Source of the DNA: Akebia trifoliata
Taxonomy: Eukaryota; Streptophyta; Magnoliopsida; Ranunculales; Lardizabalaceae
Direction of reading: 5' to 3'
DNA: 64,000 nucleotides
NCBI GenBank assembly: GCA_017979445.1
Contig: CM030718.1
Location: 16,284,760-16,348,759 of the forward strand
Shown here: in pieces, positions 11,018 through 23,438 of the stretch
Position numbering within the stretch: the first letter of the stretch is position 1
How the letters are laid out: every line of letters starts with the position of its first letter
The notes under the pieces: model-generated
The model's database searches: none
What the model was told of the DNA's origin: nothing
The model's input: the letters and a program-made list of their open reading frames with translations, nothing else
Translations under genes and position numbers: made by a program

Positions 11018-13848
11018 TTCTTATTTTGGCACAAAGGTGGAAAATAGCCATGGTTCTGGTGCATTTTATCGTCCGTTGACTATGATAATGAATCACTTTT
11101 AATTTGATATCATTCGAGTATCCACACACTTTGATGAGTATTTCTTCTTCTTTTCTTTTCTTTCCTTTTTCCCAATTAAATTACATTAGTGTTCTTTGGT
11201 CCAAACTTCATGATTGTATAATGTCTTTGTATAATTTGTTGTTTAATATCTCAAAAATGTTAACTTTGTAATGGATGCTTGATGCGTCTTGGCCTTAGAT
11301 TGAAGTTTGTTAACATCTCTTTGTTTTCTAACCGATGCAAGGTTGTTAGTCCAACAAGCAAGAAATCAAGCTGTTGAGTTCCGTTTCAAATGAGGATATA
11401 AAATGCTTGTAGATGTATTGGCCAATTGGTATGGTGATATTTTCTCATTTAATCAACTGAGTTGTCAGCCTGTTGTTTGGCATGTTATTGTTTCAAGTGA
11501 AGTTTATGTTGCTCAAAGAATCCACCTAATTATTTTGATCAGAAGTGTTATGAATCTCATCCATCTGTTTCCAAGTGATGCATTTTGAACATGATAACAT
11601 GCTATGGTTAACAGCCCTCTCGGTTCCCAGGTTCCAAGTTTTAAAGATCTGGTTAGTGTTAGGGTCTGGGTCTTCTGAAATTAGAACATTTAAAACCCTA
11701 ACCCCATTAATGTATTTCTGCTACCATATGTCCCAAACATATTCCTTCTGTGAAATTAGTAATATCATGCATTCCATTTGTAAAAATAATTTTTACCAAC
11801 TGTATATTTTTATGCATTCATCTGAACATTTCTTCATAATAGGTACTTGGTATTTTGAGTATCACCTCTTTAAATTTCTTTTGTCATCATGGAGGAAAAA
11901 AGCACTAAACACAATGTGCGAATTTTACTCCCTTTTTTTTACTGGTCTATTATTATTTCTTTTGATCGGTTATGCCACTTCCTTTTTTATTTTCCTTTTT
12001 TCCCCCTCTTTTGAGGAAAATTATCATGTAGTTGACATAATGACATTCGTTGACGAACTTACAGGATAGCTGACAAGTCACAGGTCTATACCCAACATGC
12101 CTATCCTCATAATAGGTTTGTTTCTGTCCTTCTCTTCATTTTTAAAGAATGTCTCTTTTATTGTAAATTTTTATGCCATGGAACCATATATGTCTCATTT
12201 TTTCTCTATAATTTTATTTAGAGTTCTAACTGATGCTTCTCCTTATTTCTTATTTTTTTGCTATACATATAAATCAGGCGAAATAGGTTGATACATTTTT
12301 TGACACACTGATGGGGCCCACCTGAGATGAGTTAAGGGATGGTATTTTGTGAGGACGACCTTCTCATATGGGAGCATTCCCACAAACACAAAACAAAAAG
12401 TTATTTCTGGAACTTCCACACCTAGCAATAGAGGAGATCAATTTTATAGTGGATGGGCCAGCCCTTAAAAGTTTGAATTTGTAATCCACTTCTGTTAACA
12501 CCAGAAATGTCAGAATGGATTAATATCAGTGTGAACGATCTCCATAGCGAGGATACGTTGTCCTTACAGGCAATCAGCTCTTGGTTCATCTCCAAGTGGG
12601 CATCATGATCAAGTGTAATTTGGTGTGTCGAAATATGTTTCAACATATCCCCATGTATATTCGATGTAGGGTCATCATTTTTCTACGACCTTCATGGGCT
12701 TTATTTTACATGTGGTCCTCGCTTTTACTTGTTATTAATGTTTTGCTATTAATACTCCTAAGGTGATGGATGCCCCAGAGCTCCTGATAGTGATTGGAAA
12801 TGTCCCACTTTAGGAGTTCCTAAACTCTCTATATGAGTGCCAGAGAAGTCATTCTTCTTTGCGTTTGGTAAACAAACATACTATAAATCACCATGCCTCT
12901 ATTTTATTTGATGATGTTCCAAATATAGGAAAACTTTGCTTGTAGAGCACATTGCACACTACATTTTGAATCACATCATGGAGTTATATGATAATATTGT
13001 CATGTACAAACACAACTTCTATTTTTGGTTATAAATTATTGGAAATATAAATCTTTTTCGGGTATTCAAATCTATTTCATTTGTTGCACTCAATTTGGAT
13101 TGTGTTGGCTTTATCTGCTTACATACCTTCCTTGCATACCTGTTTATTACTATTAGACCATTGTATTGGGGATGTCAATACTCTTGCAATTTCATATCGG
13201 TAGGCATTTTTAAAATTTATCAATTTGAGTTACTACATTAATTCTTAGGATTCACCATAGAACTAATATAAGAGAACAATTTGTGCCTTTTTGTTCTCAC
13301 ATCTTTTTTAAATTCCATTATGTCCCACATTTTTTGTTTGCTCGTGATTTTCTCCTCTCTAAGTCTCCTCCTATTAAATTCCTTATCTTCAACCTCATGT
13401 AGGAACCCCTTTATTTTTCTTTCCAAAACATGTATCATTTATCTCCATCGATTAATTCCCTTGTTTTTCCTCTTTACAATTTTGTAGGGATATTCAAGTG
13501 ATTTTTTTTTATTTTTTTATTTCTTTGATTTAATATTCAATCATTTATAGATGCTTAAAATTGGGTACTCTTGTGGTCCGATGAGAAAATTTGTAACTTT
13601 GATTTAAATTTGATCTTTCATAGGCTTTTCTTGTCTCACATTCTAATGTAAATCCATAACCCCTTTTTTAATTGAATGATCTTAATGAAATTTACTCTCT
13701 TATTTACCAGTATCTCGGGGTAGTAAAAGTATCAACTCCAGACCTATTGTTTTGCTCATTCTCCTCCATGAATGTAAATTTTAATGGTTGATTGTGTGCC
13801 AGTATTCATAATTCCAAGCAAAGGGGTACTTTTTATGGATTATGGCAG
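11018..13848. other. No assignable gene; one exon-like segment at 12065-12115
   Basis: AT-rich DNA with only short random frames. The one segment worth noting is 12065-12115: it is preceded by TTACAG and followed by AG|GTTTGT, is 51 nt long and is open in one frame (IADKSQVYTQHAYPHN). This could be an isolated exon of a decayed gene, but with no neighbouring exons it stays unassigned. Confidence 0.3.
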
Positions 13849-14414
13849 GTTCTTATGATGGAGCAGTGTGGAGGATTAGGGTAGAGATATCAAATGCTTA
13901 TCTCTACAAATCTCCATCAATCGGCTTTGTTAATAGGCTACCACTCAAATATGTCGACAATATGTGGGTTATTGGCTTTTGAAGTATTAATAATTTTAGT
14001 TTCTGTTAATAAAATTTCATCATCTTTGTAAGGTTTTAATAACAAATTCTCAATTCTAGATATTCTTAGTGCTTCAATTTTTATGATGATATCAATTAGG
14101 CTTGGAGCCTTATGTTTTGTAAAATAGCTTAAATAAGATTGTTATGCTTTCATTGAGTGGAATTTCATGATTGTTGTGCGATATATATTTACTTGGAATT
14201 TTGGTTGTTTTAGTTGTTTTGGGGTCAATACAATTGTTTTCTAATTCTGGCATCCATATGTTTCAAATCTGGTAAATGTATTCGAAGCATTTCTTCCACA
14301 ACTTTGTATCCCAACCCATTAGGTTCATTGAATGGAGAGGCTGTAACTCTTATGATACATGATGAAGTTGCTTACGAGCTAAGAGTGAATTCTATCTACT
14401 TTGATTACACATGA
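13849..14414 (+). pseudogene. Ubiquitin-conjugating enzyme E2 pseudogene (UBC4/5/6 type)
   Basis: Two exon remnants are separated by intron-like sequence. Remnant 1 (13849-13980) follows a GGCAG acceptor and reads YDGAVWRIRVEI, then AYLYKSPSIGFVN, closely matching the E2 core fold strands. Remnant 2 (about 14241-14414) reads LVNVFEAFLPQL, then after a one-base frameshift LYPNPLGSLNGEAVTLMIHD and on to a TGA. These are the C-terminal half landmarks of plant UBC4/5/6-like E2s (UBE2H relatives). The segment carrying the catalytic cysteine is absent between the remnants, and no N-terminal exons were found. Because intron sequence remains, this is a decayed segmental duplicate rather than a processed retrocopy. 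Not functional. Confidence 0.75.
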
Positions 14415-15489
14415 CTTGCATTTCAATATGACCTTGTTGAAACTTAAAACATTAGAAAACTTGTTTTTGTTTTGCTGCAATGAGTAGAAAATTTGTTGCA
14501 AAGTCCTAATGTATTACATGTTCTCTTTCTCTCTCTCTGTTTGTTTGTAGTTCGAATGGTTTGAAATCTACAGGAGTAATCAGTTCACATGATAATGCTT
14601 GGGATTTATTGTTATTTAACTTTATGACTAATTGCTTTCCAGCATGGTTTGTTTACTATGTATTTGTCATAATAACTTAATTGTGAATTATGTGTGGTCG
14701 GCCTCATTAGCTGACATATCCAAGTCTAGAATGAGTCATGGTGTGGGTTGAATGGTGCCTTTTGAAGTTATTTAATTACCTAAATATGCAGTTGGATGTT
14801 TAGTTCAACATTATTTTCATTTTTGGTTTGTTAATTGGATTGATTGTTTCTTTTCTGGATTTGTTTCAAATCTGTTGAAAGGATAATTCCAAGAAAGTCA
14901 ACTTTGTTCATATCTGACTGGATTGGAAAATGAAATTAAAGCACTGAATGATCAAGCTAAGACATTGATAATGAAATTAATATGTTCAACTAAAGTAGTC
15001 CTCGTCTCTCATTCCGAGATCATTACCAAGGACAATCTTGTAAACCTACCAGTTGATTACAGTTTGATTTGAATACTATATATTCTTCAGTTCTAGTGTT
15101 TTTTCATAGACTGAAAAGTTGACTTTGGATCATCTAAAACTTTGACGCACTCTATAACTGTAGATTTCTTTTCTCCACCCCCCAAAGACTGCAGTTTTGC
15201 TGTCAGGCAAGGTGGTCAGTGACACTTGTGTAAACTATTTATACTATGTGAGTTGTTCAATTGTTAATGCAGTTTACATGCCTATGATGTCTTTCTTGGT
15301 GGGAAGGGTCTAAACTAGCACTTTCCATGGCGTATACATTCAAGTCATATATTGTCTGGTGATTACACCCAACAATGCATATAGAAGACAGAGCCCCTAA
15401 TGGTTATGGTACACTCGAGTTATGGATCACACTTGGATAAATTTACATAAGGACAGATATGTGGAAAGATAAAATTAAAAACTAATATC
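14415..15489. other. No gene seen
   Basis: AT-rich, with a CT-rich tract near 14525-14540. Only short unsupported frames. Probably intergenic. Confidence 0.4.
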
Positions 15490-16078
15490 TTAACTTCTTA
15501 GGTAGGTTGCAAGATAAGTTCAAGTTACCTATATCTATTCACCAACCAATCTAGGTCTCAAAGTTATGTTAGACACAAGCAAAGTACTAGAAATTGCATG
15601 AGTTCAAATCACCTATATCTGTTCACCAACCAATCTAGGTCTCAAAGTTATGTTAGACACAAGCAATGTACTAGAAATTGCTTCTTAGGTAGGTTGCATG
15701 ATAAGTTCAAGTCACCTATATCTATTCACCAATCAATCTAGGTCTCAAAGTTATGTTAGACACAAGCAATGTACTAGAAATTGCATGAGTTCAAATCAAG
15801 TCACACATGGCAAGACATTTGAAGCTAGAGCATGATAGAAATTCTAGAAACACATGGTGAATAGGTTAATTAAAATATCTTTTTGAAAATCTTAACTTCT
15901 TAGGTAGGTTGCAAGATAAGTTCAAGTCACCTATATCTATTCACCAACCAATCTAGGTCTCAAAGTTATCTTAGACACAAGCAATGTACTATAAATTGCA
16001 TGAGTTCAAATCAAGTCAAACATGGCAAGACATTTGAAGCTAGAGCATGATAGAAATTCTACAAACACATGGTGAGCA
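15490..16078. repeat. Irregular tandem repeat array, four units
   Basis: A core containing CAATCTAGGTCTCAAAGTTA and TTAGACACAAGCAA occurs four times (near 15547, 15631, 15734 and 15949). Unit lengths differ: about 110, 80, 210 and 190 bp. The longer units add a shared tail with CATGGCAAGACATTTGAAGC and GAAATTCTA. Units are very similar, so the amplification is recent relative to the surrounding decay. It probably belongs to a larger unclassified transposable element. Confidence 0.85.
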
Positions 16079-17441
16079 ATTTATGGTATTCATGTCATAC
16101 ATCAACATTCAAGAACATTCACATGCAAATCAAAGTTTAGAGAGTGTAAAGGGAGACAAGATTTTTAGTGTTTCGGCAACTTGGCTACTTCCACTACCAA
16201 GTGCCTTACTCTAAGGTCTTAGGATTCACAAACAAATGAGGTTTATGGTTCACCTCAAAACCATACAACTCAGATTTATCTTTAGGCTAAATCTAAACCT
16301 ATGGTTTGAGAATAAAGCTTATTTCTCAAACTTGTGTATTTTGTCCTTAGGGAATCCACAACCTTTATCTCTTGACTATAGTCCTCAACTTTAGCAAGAG
16401 TTTGATTTTGATTAGGAAACGAGAACCTTAGAGAATGAGAAGCAAAAAAAAAATACTCACACGAACTCGACTCAACTCGATAGATATTGCAATTTGGTTC
16501 TTGAGTTTGTCGTGTCCTTGAGCTTTTGTTCTTCTATCGCCTTGTTGTTCTCATTACTTCAAGAAAATGCTCCTTGCTTTAAAAAAGTGCTCTTTGCTCC
16601 ATTTGATTGCTTCAATGTGTGTGCAAGAGAAGGATGGATGAAGGGGGATCAAACAAAAAGAGTGTTAGGTTGAACGTGGGCTCAATTAAGGAAAAGTCTT
16701 TTATGAGTAGAGAGTGCTCTCAAGGTGGTTGATAGGAGAGCAAGTGTTCACTAGGATTTGATCAACTCTCAGAAGAGCCAAGGGGTTGAGTTATAAAGAG
16801 TTTAGAGAGTTAAGAACAACCTACCAAGGGGACCCAAGTAGCTCCAATGGTCATAATTTTCAAATTTTGGACCATTGGAGAGGCTCTACCAGTGCCCCTA
16901 TTAAAGAATGGGTGCTTGTTTTTGGGGGTCATGGTAAAATGTCAAAGGGTTCGATAGAATTACCAAAATGCCCTTTTGGGCCATTTTTAGCTCTTGGGAA
17001 ACTTGGTGATCAAACGGTTCAAGGATTTAGTAGATCTTATCAATAAGATCCCCAAACCATCACCAATGGATGGGAAATGGCTTAAGGGGGTAGAATTATT
17101 AAAATGCCCTGATAGCCATTTTGATTCTCGAAAGTTTTGAAGATCGAACAGATCGGGAAAAAAGATGTTCTGACCACTATGAGTCAACCTAACAATAATC
17201 TAGGTGTTGAAGAATGGTCTAGGTAGTCTTATTATCTTTTAGGTTTTGTGCACACACATTTGGAGTGTTGTTCGAGGTGTTTGAGGTTGAATGACTTTAC
17301 CAAAGTCTTCACATGTCTTCAAATGCAAACTAGTATGACACACAACATGATTTCGAGATTGACATAATATGAAATTAACAGATGCATCACATTTCAGAAG
17401 CATGCAGATTCTTACGCTTTTCTCTTTCTCTATCTCACTTT
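16079..17441. other. Unclassified repeat-like sequence
   Basis: No coding region. The phrase-like non-coding sequence (for example CTACCAAGTGCC..., then two similar blocks at about 16940-17000 and 17085-17140 each containing AGAATTA...AAAATGCCC) resembles non-coding parts of LTRs or leaders. I could not assign a superfamily. Confidence 0.35.
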
Positions 17442-17657
17442 GAGCCTGTTTCGGTATACTTCAAAAAGTAACTTTTTTTACTTTGAAAGTTTTAAAAGCT
17501 ATAAAGTAAGTTTAGATTCATTTTAAAGAAACAACTTTCAAAAAGTAAAAATACTAACTTTTTATAAAATGCAAAATAAAAAATACTTTCTACTCTTTAA
17601 AAGCTACTTTCACCTAACCTCACTTTCCTTCTAGCTACTTTCTATCCAAACGAGGCC
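17442..17657. mobile_element. Short MITE (Tourist/PIF-like ends)
   Basis: About 216 bp with imperfect inverted ends GAGCCTGTTTCGG (left) and GGCCTCGTTTGG (right, reverse complement). The subterminal motifs AAAGTAACTTT and AAAGCTACTTT are also inverted. Flanking trinucleotides are TTT and TTA, so a TTA-type target duplication is possible but not intact. Confidence 0.5.
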
Positions 17658-17799
17658 TTAGTGTTAACTTAGACATTTACATTGATTGGATGAATTTTGC
17701 ATTAATTTTACTTGAGATGTCATCTAAAAGTTTTCCTTGTAAATGTGGTTTCTTATTAAGGGATTCTCCACTTTTGCAGCATTGTTGACGAGATTGACT

Positions 17800-19740
17800 T
17801 AGAAAAATATCTGATTTGAGTGGGATGACCATTGCGAGATTGCATTTCAGGAATTGAAGAAAAGATTGATGACCACTCCAATTCTAGTATCTCCGATTCC
17901 GAGTGAGGGTTTGACGATCTTTATTGATGCATTTAGATTGGTTTGGGAGTTGTATTGATGCAATTTGGGAAGGTAGTGGCGTACACATTTAGAAAATTAA
18001 AGAACCATGAAAAGAACTATTTTGTTCATGATTTTGAGTTAGTCATTATAGTGTTTGCACTATGAATTTAGAGACATTACTTATACGAAGAGAAGTTGAA
18101 GTATTCTCCGACCATAAGAGCCTTAAGTATATATTCTCATAGTGAGAATTGAATATGAGACAACGACATTGGATGGAATATCTAAAAGATTACGACTTTA
18201 CCCTTGAGTATCACCCGGGAAAAGCGAATGTAGTTGCCGATGCGTTAAGCAAAAAACATTAAAGCCTATGTGATATTAAAAGAATGGTAGTTACTTGGGC
18301 AGGCCACAGAAACAGTATTTGAGACTCCGAGGGAAAGGTATAGACCACACATTTATTTGAGTACATTGAGGATCGAGAATGAGTTGATAGCGTGAGTTAA
18401 ATAAGCTTAGAAAATAGATGAAGATGTGGAGGAATACAAATCGAGAACTAGGGACTTAATAGGCCTAGATTGGTCGAAAGGATCATATGAGGTTCTCAAA
18501 TTCAGAAGTAGGATGTGGGTACCTCAGGACTAACAGTTGAGATCCGATATACTGGGTGAGGCACACTATTCCTGATTTTCTATTCACTCAACAGTTACAA
18601 AGATGTATAAAAACTTACGCAGAAATTTCTAATTTCTAGGTATGAAGAAAGTTATAGCAAAATATGTGAGTAGATGCCTGACATGTCAGCAAGTCAAGGC
18701 AAATTATCACAACACAGTAGGCTTACTCCAACCATTACCCATAGTGGAATGAAAGTGGGAACATGTGACCATAGACTTCATAGTTGGGTTACCAAGAGCC
18801 ATTGCAGGGTTAGACACCATATGGGTGATTGTGGATCAACTGACGAAGTCGACACATTTCATTTCAAATTGAGTTTCATTTGGCATCAACAGATTGAGCC
18901 AGATATACATAGTTGAGATAGTTTTGGTTGCATGGAGTGCTAATTTCTATCGTGTCAGACAAGGATATCAGATTTACTTCTCGATTCTGGGAGAGTCTAC
19001 ACAAAGCCATGAGGACATTGTTGAACTTCAATACGGCTTTTCATCCATAGTCAGATGGACAGTCTAAGTGGATACTTCATATTCTAGAAGATATGCTGCA
19101 GGCATATGTTTTGGATTTTGGAGGAGGTTGGAAGTGCCACTTACCATTGGTAGAGTTCTCATACAACAACATTTTTTAAGCCAGTATTGGCATGGCACCA
19201 TTCGAAACTTTGTATGGTAGATCGTGTCGATCATCACTATATTAGGTAAAGACAGGAGATACCACAGTATTGGGACCTGAGATTACTAAGGAAACTACTG
19301 AGATAATACGCATTATACTGGACAAACTAAAACTGCTCAGAGTAGATAGAAGAGCTATGCAGATAAGCGACGTAGACATTTCGAATTCCAAGCTGGGGAT
19401 AAAGTGTTTCAAGTTGGCGATTTGTGGGTCTGTTTGAGATAGTGGAAATGATAAGACCAGTAGCTTATAGATTGATTTTACAATCGCAGTCTGAGCATGT
19501 TCACAATGTGTACCACATGTTAGTGTTGAAGAATTATTTGCCAGATCTTTCACACGTGGTCGATTTACGGGATTTAGAGGTAGACGAAGACATATCCTAT
19601 GAGAAAGGTGCAATACAAATACTTGACAGGAGAGTAAAACAACTGAGAACTAAATTCATTCCTCTAGTCTAGGTACTTTGGAGGTACCACAACATTAAAA
19701 AAGCCACCTAGGAGAAAGAGATAGAGATGTAGGCTAAGTA
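17800..19740 (+). pseudogene. Tekay (Del) chromovirus pol remnant: RNase H, integrase, chromodomain
   Basis: Translated in shifting frames, the region gives the RT/RNase H connection (FQELKKRLMTTPILVSPIPS), the RNase H C-terminus ([15 protein letters not shown], about 18210-18258) and the integrase zinc-finger half (SRCLTCQQVKA, about 18670-18700). Next come the catalytic core region (WVIVDQLTKSTHFI, near 18825) and the integrase end motif GMAPFETLYGRSC (about 19190). The chromodomain-type tail is VYHMLVLKNYLPDLSHVVDL and ILDRRVKQLRTKFIPLV (19510-19670). Stops and frameshifts are frequent. gag, protease and most of RT are missing to the left, so the copy is 5'-truncated. The C-terminal chromodomain places it in the Tekay lineage. 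Confidence 0.85.
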
Positions 19741-19793
19741 CCAGAACTATTTCAAGACTAAAGTATGATTTCAATTTCGAGAATGAAATTTTT

Positions 19794-19804
19794 ATTAAAG
19801 GGGA
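19794..19804 (+). other. Polypurine tract of the Tekay element
   Basis: TAAAGGGGAA lies immediately before the LTR start, in the position of the plus-strand primer used in reverse transcription. Confidence 0.6.
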
Positions 19805-20226
19805 ATAATATAATGCTCCGAATTTTTAATTCGAATCTCGAGGAAATCAAATAGTGAAATTTTGAAAAAATTCTAATAGTGGGATTTAGAGTAAAATACT
19901 TAGATTTTGTTCTATTCATTTTGAATGAAAACTAACTTTGCCATTGTATTAAAAATGGTCGAAAAACATACTTTACCCTGTAAGCATGTTCGAATTCGAG
20001 TTCGAACAGAAAAATTATAGAATCCTTGATTTTTATGCTAAACGAGACCTAAAAAGTTAAATTTTTGTTAGAGTGAGAATTAGTAAAATCCGATTGCACC
20101 ATTAGGTCCGAAACGAAAAGTTTTAAAGGATGGAATGTTTATTAGTCATTTTTTGAGCTCGAGAAGTTGAAATACCGCCAACAATACAAACAAAATAGAA
20201 AATACCCGCAATGTCCTCAACCCTTT

Positions 20227-20234
20227 TATAAAAG
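20227..20234 (+). promoter_or_regulatory. Putative TATA box of the Tekay LTR
   Basis: TATAAAAG about 420 bp into the LTR, followed by a C/T-rich stretch suitable for an R region. No other support. Confidence 0.35.
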
Positions 20235-21472
20235 AAAGTTGACTTTCTTTTGTTTCATTTTCTTCTTCGCCAAATAACCAAACCCCATTTATTTGAGAAT
20301 CAAAGGTTTCTTCTCCCTTTTCTCCTAGATCCATTGCTAACGAGCCGTTATTGAGTCTCATTGTAGAAGAGAAAGTTGCTGATGTCGTCGAGTTCTACAT
20401 TTCTACGGCCTTTGATCGTTGTTTCCTTTCTTCTTCCCCATTCTCCATAAAAAATCAGCCACGTACTTCGAGTAAATTCCAACACATCTTACTCGAGGGC
20501 TTCATCGAGTTAGAGTTAGACACATCCTCCACCATAGAAAGAAAAGAAAGTGTCGTCATCAAAATGTTTGCCAACCATCGATTGTTTTGTACCCAAGTTC
20601 GTCCAACCTCAAGTTTCATGCTGTCAATCCTCGACTTTTGTGCTAATTCTTTGCTTTTGAAAATCACAATTTTGAGTGGGGGACTTTCAATTCCTATTAG
20701 TAATCATGGATTGCGAAAATTGCATTTATTGAAACTTCTGATGCGTTTTAAATTGTAGAATCCTTTGCTTTTATTTTCAAATTTATATGAGACCTATGTG
20801 TTATTGTGTTTTAATCGCATTTACAACAAATTATGCGTGGGTGAGTTTATGTATCGAAGAACCGAAGAAGGAATCTGAAATTTGGTCGAAAATCCACTTA
20901 CGAGTTGAATACCAGTTTAGTTGGCCAGAGCTGGTGGTGCTACTGCAAGCTAATCTTACGGTGCGACTACTAGAATCAGGTTTCTGTCACCGCCAATTGC
21001 CTCCAAAATTATTTTTGCCAGTTTGACTTCCACGCACTTCTGAGATCCCGTTTTGACCAAAATTTTGTAATTTTCAATATAAATGATGAAAATGAATTTT
21101 AAAGTTGAAAAATGATTTGATCTTGAATGAGATTAGATTGGGATGACAAACATCGAGAAAAAGAAATTTGTTCAAAAAATCGAAAAGTGTAAACATCGAA
21201 AAAAGGGAAAATAGGGATGAAACGGTAAAATGTCAAAATCACACCCGATGGGTGATGTTTGTATTTTACATTGTAGTGTTTTGTGTGGGTTGATGAATGG
21301 ATATATAGGGGTAATTATTTTTGATTGCATGTTTATTTACTTTCTGTAACGCAAGTTGCAGATTGATTTCCATATTGTTATTTATTTTTGGCCGATGCAC
21401 CACTATTGCATTGTAGGAAATCAGATACCGATTCTCAACCTTGAAATGTTAATTTCTTTTTTATTTTCAAAA

Positions 21473-21838
21473 GAGAAATGTTCAGCACCCAACCATTTGC
21501 CCAACATGTTCTGTCCTACATAGGTTAGAAGTTTTGGAATGGGCTGATTTTTGGTGAGGATGATCTCTACGGTTAGAAGATCATCCTCGCCAAAAATCAG
21601 CCCATTCCAAAACTTCTAACACCATGTTTACAAGTTGAAAAATCGTGGACCATCCATTTTTTGTAAACCATTTGTGATGGGGTTAGAAGTTTTGGAATGG
21701 GCTGATTTTTGGTGAGGATGATCTCCTCACCATAGAGATCATCCTCATCAAAAATTAGCCTATTCCAAAACTTCTAACCCATGTAGGACAAAATATGTTG
21801 GGCAAATTGTTGGGTAAATGGTTAGGTGCCGAACGAGA

Positions 21839-21840
<2 letters not shown>
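21473..21840. mobile_element. Foldback MITE, copy 1
   Basis: A 368-bp element whose ends are inverted repeats: left GAGAAATGTTCAGCACCC, right in reverse complement GGTCTCGTTCGGCACCT. Each half also contains its own hairpin built from GAAGTTTTGGAATGGGCTGA and its complement, so four copies of that stem segment flank a central unique stretch of about 65 bp. A (TA)n tract abuts the right end. It is the same family as 23027-23407, in the opposite orientation judging from the unique centre and the two end types. Confidence 0.85.

Positions 21841-21899
<59 letters not shown>
21841..21899. repeat. (TA)n microsatellite, 59 bp
   Basis: Uninterrupted TA dinucleotides directly abutting the right end of foldback MITE copy 1. 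Confidence 0.98.
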
Positions 21900-21902
<3 letters not shown>

Positions 21903-23026
21903 GCTATTTCATGAGATGTTAAAGAGCTTGTGAATATTTGAAGGGATAATCCGTCATATCATCCTGAGTGACGTGTTATTTTGAGATGTATGGTAGGGAC
22001 AACTAAGCTCATACGTGATACGGGATGCATATGAGAGTGGAGTCACAATTGGAATTCGAGTTTATTCCTCTCTATTTTTATTAGTGAAATTGTAATATAA
22101 AAGTGGTCGTACACGAATGGAGATGTATAATGAAAATCACATGCATGCCTGATAGGCATAGACGAAGATGATTAGTCAGTGATTACTAATAATCTCGAGT
22201 AGTCGAATATTCTGACACATCGAAAAGAGACCTATTGCTTGCGGTTAGTCAAATGGCCAGCTTGAGCTGGATAAATAATCAATCAAGCGAGGTAAGTTAT
22301 AGCGACCAGCCACAAAATCAAGAACTAACAACCAGTATAGTATTGTAGCATCATGTCCCGATTGGGAGCGATCCAGTTGTGAATCTCAACTCTTTGATTC
22401 TATTACTCCACCAGTGTATATTATGTATCTATTGATTTACTTTGTATTATAAAATGATAGGCATGTTTAATGTTTTCATTTTGACAATTAAATGGGTATG
22501 AAAAAAATGTTATAGTAAGTACTGCTGATTGATGTTTTATGAATCTTTCAAATGTTTAGTTGTTAATCCTTGACTATATGTACCAGTTACTCGTAGTTTA
22601 TTTTGTAAAACTTTGCATGTATTAAAATGATTCAGTATGCTTAGTCATTCATGTTAGGAGGTTATTAGCAAGAATTGTTTGTGGACCTACTAGGTAATTA
22701 TTGTTACTCAACAGATCCTTTCAATTTTTTTAGTTTCAGAACTTGTAGTTGTCGAGGTGGGCGTGAAGCCGACAAGCAAGGAGCATTTGGTTTGTTATAT
22801 AGACGACTAGAGTCCGCTACCTGAGAGAACTATGGTTATACCTAGTCACGTCAATTTATCAGGTTGTATATAGATTTTGGGTCGAGAGTTAGGACTATGT
22901 TAGTAAGAGGACATTTTGTAATCATGTATATTTTTACTCCTTGCGCACTCTGATCTATCTTTACATTGTTTGAAGTTTACAGTCTTCCATTGCTAGTATA
23001 TTTTTGGCATATATATATATATATAT

Positions 23027-23407
23027 GGGTCCCGTTCAGCACCCTAAGTTTTACCACACACTTTAACAAACGTGTTTTGTCTTACATGGGTTAGAAGTTT
23101 TGGAATGGGCTGATTTTTGGTGAGGATGATCTCTATGGTGAGGAGATCATCCTCACCAAAAATCAGCTCATTCCAAAACTTCTAACCCCATCAAAAATGG
23201 TTTACAAAAAATGGATGGTCCACGATTTTTCAACGTGTAAACATGGGGCTAAACATTTCGGAATGGGCTGATTTTTAGGGAGGATGATCTTCTAATCATA
23301 GAGATCATCCTCACCAAAAATCAGCCCATTCCAAAACTTATAACCCATGTAGGACAAAAAACGTTTGTTAAAATGTGTGGTAAAACTTAGGGTGCTGAAC
23401 ATTTCCC
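23027..23407. mobile_element. Foldback MITE, copy 2, inverted relative to copy 1
   Basis: A 381-bp element with inverted ends: left GGGTCCCGTTCAGCACCC, right in reverse complement GGGAAATGTTCAGCACCC. It is flanked on both sides by TA tracts (23009-23026 and 23408-23434), consistent with insertion into a TA microsatellite. It has the same double-hairpin plan as copy 1, and its unique centre is the reverse complement of that in copy 1. The outer arm segment between CAGCACCC and GTTTTGTC differs from copy 1 but agrees between the two arms of this copy. Confidence 0.87.

Positions 23408-23438
<31 letters not shown>

Noticed and set aside
19242..19613. 123-codon minus-strand frame
   Set aside because: Antisense to the Tekay integrase/chromodomain region; shadow.
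20351..20758. 135-codon frame in the Tekay LTR
   Set aside because: No recognisable domain, and it overlaps frames on the other strand; probably chance within the LTR leader.
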